NCBI GenBank assembly: GCA_964559845.1
Contig: CAZLJF010000001.1
Coordinates: forward strand, 12,494-76,493
Source: WSZY01 sp964559845
GTDB taxonomy: Bacteria > Pseudomonadota > Zetaproteobacteria > Mariprofundales > Mariprofundaceae
Direction: 5' to 3'
Length of the DNA: 64,000 nucleotides
Shown here piece after piece: positions 24,090 to 31,060 of the stretch (position 1 is its first letter; every line of letters starts with the position of its first letter). The notes below the pieces were generated by a model. That model made no database searches and was not told the origin of the DNA. It worked only from the letters and a program-made list of their open reading frames with translations. The position numbers and the translations under genes are program-made.

Positions 24090-24219
24090 TTATGACTTTT
24101 TGATGTGGCGAACTCCGGGCAAACCCTCAAAACCATTCTCCTGTGTCCGGATGACGGCTGAATGCATCTGTGCCGTCACAAGGGTAATACTGCCAACCAA
24201 AGGAATCGACAACATTCAT
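24090..24219 (-). pseudogene. VapC (PIN-domain) toxin remnant with internal deletion
   Basis: Directly after the AbrB-type antitoxin, an ATG at 24219 opens MNVVDSFGWQYYPCDGTDAF, very like the start of VapC toxins (MNVVDSSGWLEYFADG), including the first PIN aspartate. This frame stops after 30 residues. In another frame it runs into FEGLPGVRHIKKS and a stop at 24090, which resembles a VapC C-terminus. The roughly 90 residues between are missing and the frame is shifted. The toxin has therefore been destroyed by deletion while its antitoxin stays intact. Confidence 0.7.
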
Positions 24220-24229
24220 GCCGGCACAC

Positions 24230-24436
24230 TCATATCCGGCCTGCACCCCGCTCAACGGTTGTATCGATACCCTTTAGAAAACCACGCATAGATTTCATCT
24301 CACGAACAGGAATCAATTCAATGCGCCCGTTACAGGGGATAACCTCCGGCTTCTCACCCGAGTGGATATCCAGTGATCGACGTACCTTGCCTGGGATTAC
24401 AACCTGAAATTTTGGAGATACGGTCACTGTCTGCAT
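24230..24436 (-). CDS. AbrB/SpoVT-type antitoxin (VapB-like)
   Basis: This protein has 68 residues, nearly all the swapped-hairpin AbrB DNA-binding fold: VTVSPKFQVVIPGKVRRSLDI, then GEKPEVIPCNGRIELIPV. The C-terminal tail (SMRGFLKGIDTTVER) is the toxin-binding type seen in antitoxins of VapC toxins. ATG 24436 has AGGAGG five bases before it. Its toxin partner follows as a broken VapC fragment, so this is an orphan antitoxin. Confidence 0.82.
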   Translation of the reverse strand: MQTVTVSPKFQVVIPGKVRRSLDIHSGEKPEVIPCNGRIELIPVREMKSMRGFLKGIDTTVERGAGRI

Positions 24437-24501
24437 ACAGGCCTCCTGTCAATAGCTGTTCGATAAAACGATTATAATAACTTTGTAAGTGGCCATATAG
24501 C

Positions 24502-25356
24502 TCAAACAGAAAGGTTTACAGCAAGGCCCGCCTGCTCAATGCTTCCAGCCATTGATTGCATCCACACTTCATCAAGTCTGTCCAAATGTGTTGCCTCATC
24601 CTGCATGGATGGTCGCGCCAGGCCGTAGAGCAGCACGCCTTGGACAGGTATATTCTCACTCTTTAATTTTTCCACGAAATGCAGGTATGCGGCCACCTCT
24701 TCTTCGGAAGGCTCACTACCATCCCAGGCAAACATGCAGGTCTGAATCCATGTTGGACAAAGACTTGCGGCCTCTTTCACCTGCCTGAACAACAGATCGG
24801 GCGAGGCAGCCACGCCATTGATGCGCTTAATACCTGCTTCTGTTGCTGAATCCACCTTCACCCATACTTCGCCACCGGCTTCACCCATCAGCTTCAACCC
24901 TGCCTGAACATTCGGCTTGTACAGGTAGGAGCCGTTGGTAATCAGGCGAAGTTTTACATCATCATCCAAATCAAACCGCCGCATGACCGAAACAATCACC
25001 TGAACAATCTCATCAAAGTTTTTACAGCTGGTCGGCTCACCATTGCCGGAGATGGCAATATCACATAACCGCCTGCAATCCTCGGGCACCCGCTGCTGCA
25101 TAAACGCACCGTAGACAATATCCGCCAGCATAGAGATCAGTTCATCCTCTAACTGCTTCATATCAATCACAGGTGCGGAACCACGAACCAGCCCGGGAAC
25201 CTGACAGTAGGCACAGTGCCAGTTACAGGCATTGTTGGGATTAAGGTTGATGCCAACGGAAACGCCGCCGGCCCGCCTGGAAATCACCGGATAGACATAA
25301 TCCATACCGACCACATCACGGTCATGATTTCGAACACTCAGCATCTTCCCGGACAT
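24502..25356 (-). CDS. Radical SAM protein
   Basis: This protein has 284 residues. The [4Fe-4S] motif is CNWHCAYC near residue 43-50, followed by the SAM-binding glycine-rich stretch ISGNGEPTSC and later LITNGSYL, so the TIM-barrel core is complete. No SPASM or other auxiliary cluster motif is evident. The family includes activases and RNA- or peptide-modifying enzymes, and the substrate is not evident from neighbours (a VapB-like gene downstream and a DUF1538 operon on the other strand). It starts at ATG 25356 with a weak ribosome-binding site. Confidence 0.8.
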   Translation of the reverse strand: MSGKMLSVRNHDRDVVGMDYVYPVISRRAGGVSVGINLNPNNACNWHCAYCQVPGLVRGSAPVIDMKQLEDELISMLADIVYGAFMQQRVPEDCRRLCDIAISGNGEPTSCKNFDEIVQVIVSVMRRFDLDDDVKLRLITNGSYLYKPNVQAGLKLMGEAGGEVWVKVDSATEAGIKRINGVAASPDLLFRQVKEAASLCPTWIQTCMFAWDGSEPSEEEVAAYLHFVEKLKSENIPVQGVLLYGLARPSMQDEATHLDRLDEVWMQSMAGSIEQAGLAVNLSV

Positions 25357-25455
25357 CCGGCTACTCTAAAACTCTTCTCACCTTAGGGAAGCGCTGATTT
25401 ATTCACTGCTTCCGTGCAGCCCATAGACAGGTTGCCCAATCAAACGCGCAACTGC

Positions 25456-25517
25456 TTGATTTATTGCAAGGGCACAATAAATCAACACATCCTCAGGCAA
25501 GCCGGAAGCCTCCGGCT
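25456..25517 (+). repeat. Two hairpins upstream of the DUF1538-PII operon
   Basis: TTGATTTATTG-CAAGGGCA-CAATAAATCAA has perfect 11-base arms (25456-25466 and 25475-25485). AGCCGGA-AGCC-TCCGGCT has perfect 7-base arms (25500-25517). Neither is followed by a T-run. They lie 115-175 bases before the DUF1538 start and may form a structured leader or contain an operator. Confidence 0.5.
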
Positions 25518-25631
25518 CTATAACCCGCGCTTACCTATCAGGCCGGCATCAGCTACGATTACGAGCAACGGCATCGATGTCTTCCGGTCACCTGTCCGGA
25601 TCATATGGTCAATAGCAGGAAATGGGGTTGC

Positions 25632-27419
25632 ATGAGTTCAGGTTACAGAAAAATCCGTTATGGCGCCTTTGTCCGGGAAACCTCTGTAAAGCAGAACATT
25701 GTCAGTTATAACGATATCGTGCCTAAAACAGAGCTGGACCGGCAGGGAAACCTGATTGTTCCAGGGAGTGCAAAACTCAGGCTCCGGTCACTGGATCTCT
25801 ATCGCCTGCTACAACCCTACATAAGTGTCCGCTTTATCGAGCAGATGAAGGCGGTCATGCCGCTGGCCATCTACCTGCTGCTGTTTCAGATCCTTGTCCT
25901 GCATCAGGAGGTGAGCATCCCCGAAAGCATTATCATGGGGCTTCTGGCCGTGATTATCGGGCTGATGCTGTTCATGGAGGGCCTGAAACGCGGACTGATG
26001 CCATTTGGCGAGGTGATCGGAAAAACCCTGCCTGCCAAGGCGCCGCTAAAACTGGTTCTGCTGATTGCACTGCTGCTGGGCATCGGCGTCACCTTTGCCG
26101 AACCTGCCATTGGCGCACTGAAAACTGCGGGCTCGATTGTGCAGCCGCAACATGCGCCCTATCTCTACGCCATCCTGAACGACTGGAGCGGTGCGCTCGT
26201 GTTTGCTGTCGGCGCTGGAGTCGGGCTTGCTGCTGTCCTGGGAACCGTTCGGCTTCTTTATGGCTGGAGTCTGAAACCGTTGATCTACTCTGCACTGCTT
26301 CCATTGATCGGCCTGACCTATTACATGGCGCTCGACCCTGAACTCTCCCGCATCCTGGGGCTTGCCTGGGATTGCGGTGCGGTCACGACCGGGCCGGTTA
26401 CCGTGCCGCTGGTTCTTGCTCTCGGCATCGGCATTGCCGCCACAGCGGGAAAAGGCGAGTCCCCCCTGGCCGGTTTCGGTATTGTAACCCTGGCATCCCT
26501 CTTCCCGGTGATCGCGGTCATGTTGCTCGGCCTGTTGAGCGCAAGCGTGACATCTCCTGAAACCATCATGGCAGCAGCACAGTATAGCCAGCAACTGGTT
26601 CAGACCGATGAGCCTCTCTCATGGCATGAGAGCAGTCCATGGCGGGAGGTTATTGCCGGCATTCAGGCCATTATGCCGCTGATCGCCTTTCTGGTTATTG
26701 TTCTGCACGCTGTTTTGCAGGAACGGCTTCGCCATAAAGGCACCATCATTTACGGCATCGTACTCTGTATTCTGGGCATGATCGTTTTCAATATCGGACT
26801 GGAGCATGGGCTCTCCCGGCTTGGTGAAAACTCCGGCTCACTGCTGCCCGCCGCCTTCACATCCATTGCCGGCATGACTTCATCGCCATTCTACAGCCGG
26901 GGCATCGGCATCTTTATCGCACTGCTTTTTGCATGGTTCCTGGGCTTTGGTGCCACGCTCGCCGAGCCAGCGCTCAATGCTCTCGGCAACACCGTACAGA
27001 CCCTGACCAATGGCGCCTTTGAAAAGCCGATGCTGATGTATGCTGTATCTATCGGGGTCGGCTGCGGTATTGCACTTGGCGTTGCGAAGATTGTATTCAA
27101 CCTTTCGCTCGCCTGGATACTGATCGGCGCATACACCCTCGCTCTGGTACTCACATGGCGATCCACCGAAGAATTTGTCAATGTGGCATGGGACAGCGCT
27201 GGCGTCACCACCGGACCTATCACCGTACCGCTGGTTCTGGCCATGGGGTTAGGGCTTGGCAGTGCTGTGAATGCCATTGAAGGATTTGGTGTGCTTGCCC
27301 TGGCCTCCATTGGCCCGATTATCTCAGTGTTGATAACAGGCCTGTGGATCCAATGGAAAATCAGGTGTCGCCACCAGATAAAGGCTGAAAAGGGCGCTGC
27401 GCCAATGGAGGGAAGATGA
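25632..27419 (+). CDS. DUF1538 membrane protein (duplicated transporter-like halves)
   Basis: This polytopic inner-membrane protein has 595 residues and about 12-14 membrane segments. The two halves repeat the same blocks. VTFAEPAIGALKTAG and AWDCGAVTTGPVTVPLVLALG in the first correspond to ATLAEPALNALGNTVQ and AWDSAGVTTGPITVPLVLAMG in the second. The TTGP and AEPA motifs in each half suggest an inverted or direct repeat transporter fold. A charged N-terminal stretch of about 65 residues precedes the first segment. The start is ATG 25632 behind GGGG. It overlaps the first PII-like gene by 4 bases (ATGA). The substrate is unknown; PII partners suggest a regulated transporter. Confidence 0.85.
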   Translation: MSSGYRKIRYGAFVRETSVKQNIVSYNDIVPKTELDRQGNLIVPGSAKLRLRSLDLYRLLQPYISVRFIEQMKAVMPLAIYLLLFQILVLHQEVSIPESIIMGLLAVIIGLMLFMEGLKRGLMPFGEVIGKTLPAKAPLKLVLLIALLLGIGVTFAEPAIGALKTAGSIVQPQHAPYLYAILNDWSGALVFAVGAGVGLAAVLGTVRLLYGWSLKPLIYSALLPLIGLTYYMALDPELSRILGLAWDCGAVTTGPVTVPLVLALGIGIAATAGKGESPLAGFGIVTLASLFPVIAVMLLGLLSASVTSPETIMAAAQYSQQLVQTDEPLSWHESSPWREVIAGIQAIMPLIAFLVIVLHAVLQERLRHKGTIIYGIVLCILGMIVFNIGLEHGLSRLGENSGSLLPAAFTSIAGMTSSPFYSRGIGIFIALLFAWFLGFGATLAEPALNALGNTVQTLTNGAFEKPMLMYAVSIGVGCGIALGVAKIVFNLSLAWILIGAYTLALVLTWRSTEEFVNVAWDSAGVTTGPITVPLVLAMGLGLGSAVNAIEGFGVLALASIGPIISVLITGLWIQWKIRCRHQIKAEKGAAPMEGR

Positions 27420-27799
27420 GCCGGAAACATACAGATAAAAATCATATCACAGTCCTGACCGACGTATCCCTGATCACCTGTATCGTACAACGCGGTATCG
27501 CCGACGATATTGTCAAGGTCGCGCAGGAGGCCGGCGCCCAGGGCGCAACCATTCACTACGGGCAGGGAAGCGGCATGCAGGAGTTGCTGGGTGTTCTGAG
27601 TGTGGCCATCGATGTGGAAAAGGAGATTATCAACATCGTGGTTGCCGATGATCAGGCAGACCGCATTTATGAGCGCATGTTCCTTGCCGGCAAGCTGGAC
27701 ACGCCGGGCATGGGCATCATCTACATGACCAAGCTTGAGAAGGCGGCAACCTATATTCCGCCTGAAATTCTCGAACGGTTACTGGAACATGAAAAATAA
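27416..27799 (+). CDS. PII-like signal protein 1
   Basis: This 127-residue protein has a PII-type ferredoxin-like fold: LITCIVQRGIADDIVKVAQEAG, then ATIHYGQGSG, and INIVVADDQADRIYERMF with GMGIIYM. It lacks the classic T-loop tyrosine used for uridylylation, so it is probably controlled by ligand rather than by GlnD. It overlaps the DUF1538 stop (ATGA) and the next PII-like gene by 11 bases, so the three proteins are made together. It probably gates or regulates the DUF1538 protein. Confidence 0.82.
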   Translation: MSRKHTDKNHITVLTDVSLITCIVQRGIADDIVKVAQEAGAQGATIHYGQGSGMQELLGVLSVAIDVEKEIINIVVADDQADRIYERMFLAGKLDTPGMGIIYMTKLEKAATYIPPEILERLLEHEK

Positions 27800-28094
27800 A
27801 CAGAAACTGATCACCTGCATTGTCCCGGAAGAGCATGCCACAGCGGGAGCTGCAGCCCTGCGTGACACGTATGACCTGCAGACCATCAACCACCACTTTG
27901 CCCGCGGTATTGGCAAAAGCTCGCCGCTGATCAAACGCGGCATTGGAGAAAAAACAGAAAAGGTTGTTTTAAGCGTAGTTGTTGAAGCGGATATGGCCGA
28001 CGAAATCTTCGAGTTCCTCTATCACGCCGTAGATATCAACCGGCCTCGCGGCGGCATGATTTTTATGAATACCATCCATTCGGCGCGCTATTAG
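27789..28094 (+). CDS. PII-like signal protein 2
   Basis: This 101-residue second PII-like protein shows LITCIVPEEHATAGAAAL, HHFARGIGKSSPLIKR in the T-loop position, VVVEADMADEIFEFLY and RGGMIFM. It starts at ATG 27789 inside the end of the first PII-like gene; the longer frame to 27735 only overlaps that gene. The two paralogues are quite divergent, which suggests different ligands or a hetero-oligomer. Confidence 0.82.
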   Translation: MKNKQKLITCIVPEEHATAGAAALRDTYDLQTINHHFARGIGKSSPLIKRGIGEKTEKVVLSVVVEADMADEIFEFLYHAVDINRPRGGMIFMNTIHSARY

Positions 28095-28113
28095 CATGAA
28101 ATAGATATACGCG

Positions 28114-28174
28114 CATGGACTTTTCCATCTCCGTGATTGAAGCATATAGTATCGCAGAGGTGGGGAAGTCCATG
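28114..28174. terminator. Inverted repeat between convergent PII and bioA genes
   Basis: CATGGACTTTTCCATCTC and GAGGTGGGGAAGTCCATG pair over 18 positions with three G-U wobbles (28114-28131 and 28157-28174), with a 25-base loop. It lies between the convergent PII-like gene and bioA, so a bidirectional terminator is possible, but no T-run follows on either strand. Confidence 0.4.
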
Positions 28175-28191
28175 TACGTTAGAACGCCGGC

Positions 28192-29478
28192 TCAAGTTGA
28201 CGCCTGTGCCGCCACATCACATATAGAGGCAGTGATCTGCGATAATTTCTGCGGCCCGATAACATAAGGCGGCATGGTATAGATCAGCCTGCCAAACGGA
28301 CGCAGCCAGACACCGCGGTCAATCAGCTGCTTCTGCACCTCTGCCACATCGACAGGCTCTTTCATTTCAACCACGCCAATCGCACCCTTCACCCGCACAT
28401 CGGCCACGCCTGCCATCTGCCGGCACGGATCCAGCTCTTGCTTAAGCTGCTTTTCAATAGCCAGAACACGCGCCTGCCAGGGCGAATCCAGCAACAGCCT
28501 GATACTGGCCAGTGCCACCGCACAGGCCAGTGGATTGGCCATGAAGGTTGGCCCGTGCATCAGCACGCCTGAGCCGTCGGCATGGATGCCGTCACATACT
28601 TTTGAGGAGCATAGCGTTGCCGCAAGCGTCATATAGCCGCCGGTTAACGCCTTGCCCACACAGATAATATCCGGCTGAATCCCTGCATGTTCAACGGCAA
28701 ACATTTTGCCTGTACGGCCAAAGCCGGTGGCAATCTCGTCACAGATCAGCAGCAGTTCATACTCATCGCAAATCCTTCGCACCTGACGCAGGAACTCCGG
28801 CGCATAAACCCGCATGCCGCCCGCTCCTTGCACGATGGGTTCAAGAATCACAGCGGCAATCTCATGATGGTGTTGCCGGGCCTGGCTGCGGAACGAATCG
28901 ACCTGATCATCACGCCACGCTGCATCAGACTGTGCGACAGGAGCATCGGCAAAGAGCTGTTCGGTCAGTATGTCCGGGAAGAGATGGTGCATGCCGGAGA
29001 CCGGATCACAGACGCTCATCGCAGCGAATGTGTCGCCGTGATAACCGTGCCGAATGGTCAAAAGCCTCCGCTTCTCCCTCTTGCCCTGCGCCTGCCAGTA
29101 CTGGATCGCCATCTTGATCGCCACTTCCACAGAGACAGAGCCTGAATCGGCAAAAAAAACATGCGCCATATTCTCCGGTGCAAGTTTCAATAACATCTGA
29201 GCCAACTCAGCCGCAGGCCTGTGGGTCAGGCCGCCAAACATCACATGCGCCATATGATTGAGCTGATATTCAACTGCTGCATTTAACTCGGGCACGTTAT
29301 AGCCGTGTATAGCGCACCACCATGAGGCCATGCCGTCAATCACTTCCCGTCCATCTTCAAACTCAAGCATTACGCCTGCAGCCGATTTCACAGGATAAAC
29401 AGGCGCAGGGTGCTTCATCGAGGCGTAGGGGTGCCAGACATGCTCACGTTCAAAACCGAGCCAGTCGGGGTAATTCAT
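28192..29478 (-). CDS. bioA: Adenosylmethionine-8-amino-7-oxononanoate aminotransferase
   Basis: BioA converts KAPA to DAPA in biotin synthesis, with SAM as amino donor and PLP as cofactor. The 428 residues show WHPYASM near the start, GMASWWCAIHGY, the PLP-lysine region VGKALTGGYMTLA, and HGPTFMANPLACA, all typical of BioA. It overlaps holA by four bases (29475-29478). Other bio genes are not in the window. Confidence 0.94.
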   Translation of the reverse strand: MNYPDWLGFEREHVWHPYASMKHPAPVYPVKSAAGVMLEFEDGREVIDGMASWWCAIHGYNVPELNAAVEYQLNHMAHVMFGGLTHRPAAELAQMLLKLAPENMAHVFFADSGSVSVEVAIKMAIQYWQAQGKREKRRLLTIRHGYHGDTFAAMSVCDPVSGMHHLFPDILTEQLFADAPVAQSDAAWRDDQVDSFRSQARQHHHEIAAVILEPIVQGAGGMRVYAPEFLRQVRRICDEYELLLICDEIATGFGRTGKMFAVEHAGIQPDIICVGKALTGGYMTLAATLCSSKVCDGIHADGSGVLMHGPTFMANPLACAVALASIRLLLDSPWQARVLAIEKQLKQELDPCRQMAGVADVRVKGAIGVVEMKEPVDVAEVQKQLIDRGVWLRPFGRLIYTMPPYVIGPQKLSQITASICDVAAQAST

Positions 29479-30476
29479 GTGACCGGCTCTCCACGCAGCA
29501 GATCCATCGTCATGCGCTCCAAAACCACAAGATTATTCTCAACAGAGGCGCCTTTGATCAGCTTTTCAGCTTCCGTAATCCGCTTTATGGCGACAGCGAG
29601 TTGTCTGCCTTTCCACTGCCTGGCCTCCCCGGGAACCTGCCGACGCGCATCACCGAATACCCGCGCCTTCTGCAACGGATTGCGCTCGTGTTGCGCCTGA
29701 TACCAGCAATACATCAGCAACTGATTCATGCGTGTGCCAAGCCAGCTGATGATTTGAACCTCGGCCACCTGCTGCTCACAGATCAGCCTCCGTAGCAGCA
29801 CCAGAGCCTCCGCATCCCTTGCTGCCACCGCATGGCAATAGGCCTCAAGCCCTTCCGGGCTGCGCTCACCCAGCAGGTCACCCGCCACCTCCATACCGAT
29901 CATTTCACCGCAACCGTTATCATAGAGGCGCAGCCGCTCAATCAACTGCCATGTTGCGGCACGCATGCCATGCAAACGCTCACCCATCATCTGCAGGGCC
30001 TCATCCGTGATGTGCAACTGCTGTGCCTTGATCTCCCCGGCCAGCCACTGCTGAAAAGCGGCCGGTGTCGGCGTATGAAACTCGCACTGCACCAGGTCAT
30101 CCTGGCCCGAAGCAAACAGCCCCTGCATCTTTTTATGCAGCGTCTTTTTCCAGGCAATGCCCGGTGCGCAGATGATGAGCCGGTTTTCCGGCCTGACTTC
30201 AGTGACCATATTCAGCAGGTGTTCGCCCTGTTTGGGCGTTGCCGACTCGGCATTGCGCACCAGTGCGTAGCATTTTGACGGGCCAAACAGCCCCTGACTT
30301 CGGCTTTCGCTCTCTACCCGGGCCAGTTCGGAGACATCCACCCGCAAGCGGATGGCTTCAGGGTCACCCGCAGCCAACAGGGCCTCGGCTGTCTCAAACA
30401 GTGCATCACCATCCTCACCATAGAGATAGAATGCAGCCGCATCACTCTCCACCGCCCTGTTTGGCGAAAGCTTCAT
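29475..30476 (-). CDS. holA: DNA polymerase III subunit delta
   Basis: The delta subunit opens the sliding clamp in the clamp loader. The 333-residue protein has the three-domain layout: FYLYGEDGDALFETAEALL at the N-terminus (P-loop-like but without a Walker A), LIICAPGIAWKKTLHKKM in the middle, and the C-terminal collar domain (WLGTRMNQLLMYCWYQAQ). It lies between lptE and bioA, and the lptE-holA order is common in proteobacteria. The sequence is moderately divergent but complete. Confidence 0.9.
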   Translation of the reverse strand: MKLSPNRAVESDAAAFYLYGEDGDALFETAEALLAAGDPEAIRLRVDVSELARVESESRSQGLFGPSKCYALVRNAESATPKQGEHLLNMVTEVRPENRLIICAPGIAWKKTLHKKMQGLFASGQDDLVQCEFHTPTPAAFQQWLAGEIKAQQLHITDEALQMMGERLHGMRAATWQLIERLRLYDNGCGEMIGMEVAGDLLGERSPEGLEAYCHAVAARDAEALVLLRRLICEQQVAEVQIISWLGTRMNQLLMYCWYQAQHERNPLQKARVFGDARRQVPGEARQWKGRQLAVAIKRITEAEKLIKGASVENNLVVLERMTMDLLRGEPVT

Positions 30477-30512
30477 CTGCTAACCCGCATCCCGATTTGC
30501 ATTAGCGTGACA

Positions 30513-31025
30513 TCAAAAACCGGAGTTGATCCGGCTCCATGCCGTGAGAACCCACTCTTTTCGCAGATCCTCCCGAATCCGCTTTCGGGATGCCTCAATC
30601 CCGGCAGGACCACCTGTCACAAACACCTCGCCGGACTTGGTAATGATGCCGCTCTCCCATAACAGCTTTCCGGCCCTGTAAAGGCGTACATTACCTTTGA
30701 TACTCATACGGTATTGGGTAGCGATGCCGGACTGATCATAGGCGCTCGCCTTGAATGACTCGGCTCCCCGCTCGATGCGGATAACTGCATGCAACGCTTC
30801 ATCAACGACACTCCCGGCAGCCACCACCTGATAACGCCCCTGTCTTGAAAAGGGCCGTTTCAATGCAGGCAACAGGCTCTTCGCAACTGCGCCCACCCCT
30901 TCAATCGAGACCGTCTCCACATCCTCAGGAATGGCTCCCGCACCATCGCCCTGGCCTGCCAGGTGATAACCGCAGGCACTTAACAGCATCGCCAGCAGTA
31001 TTGGAACAACGAAGCCTCTTCGCAT
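30513..31025 (-). CDS. lptE: LPS-assembly lipoprotein LptE
   Basis: LptE plugs the LptD barrel that inserts LPS into the outer membrane. The 170 residues begin with a lipoprotein signal ending LLSACGYHL, where CGYHL is the family hallmark. The rest fits the small alpha/beta fold (TVSIEGVGA, QYRMSIKGNVRLY, LRKEWVLTAW). The start is ATG 31025 with AGGGGGA seven bases before it. An alternative ATG at 31061 overlaps the leuS stop (ATGA) but would put charged residues before the signal. It is followed by holA and preceded by leuS, a common proteobacterial order. Confidence 0.9.
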   Translation of the reverse strand: MRRGFVVPILLAMLLSACGYHLAGQGDGAGAIPEDVETVSIEGVGAVAKSLLPALKRPFSRQGRYQVVAAGSVVDEALHAVIRIERGAESFKASAYDQSGIATQYRMSIKGNVRLYRAGKLLWESGIITKSGEVFVTGGPAGIEASRKRIREDLRKEWVLTAWSRINSGF

Positions 31026-31060
31026 GTGCGGGTCCCCCTGTGAGGAGCAAATCACCTTCA

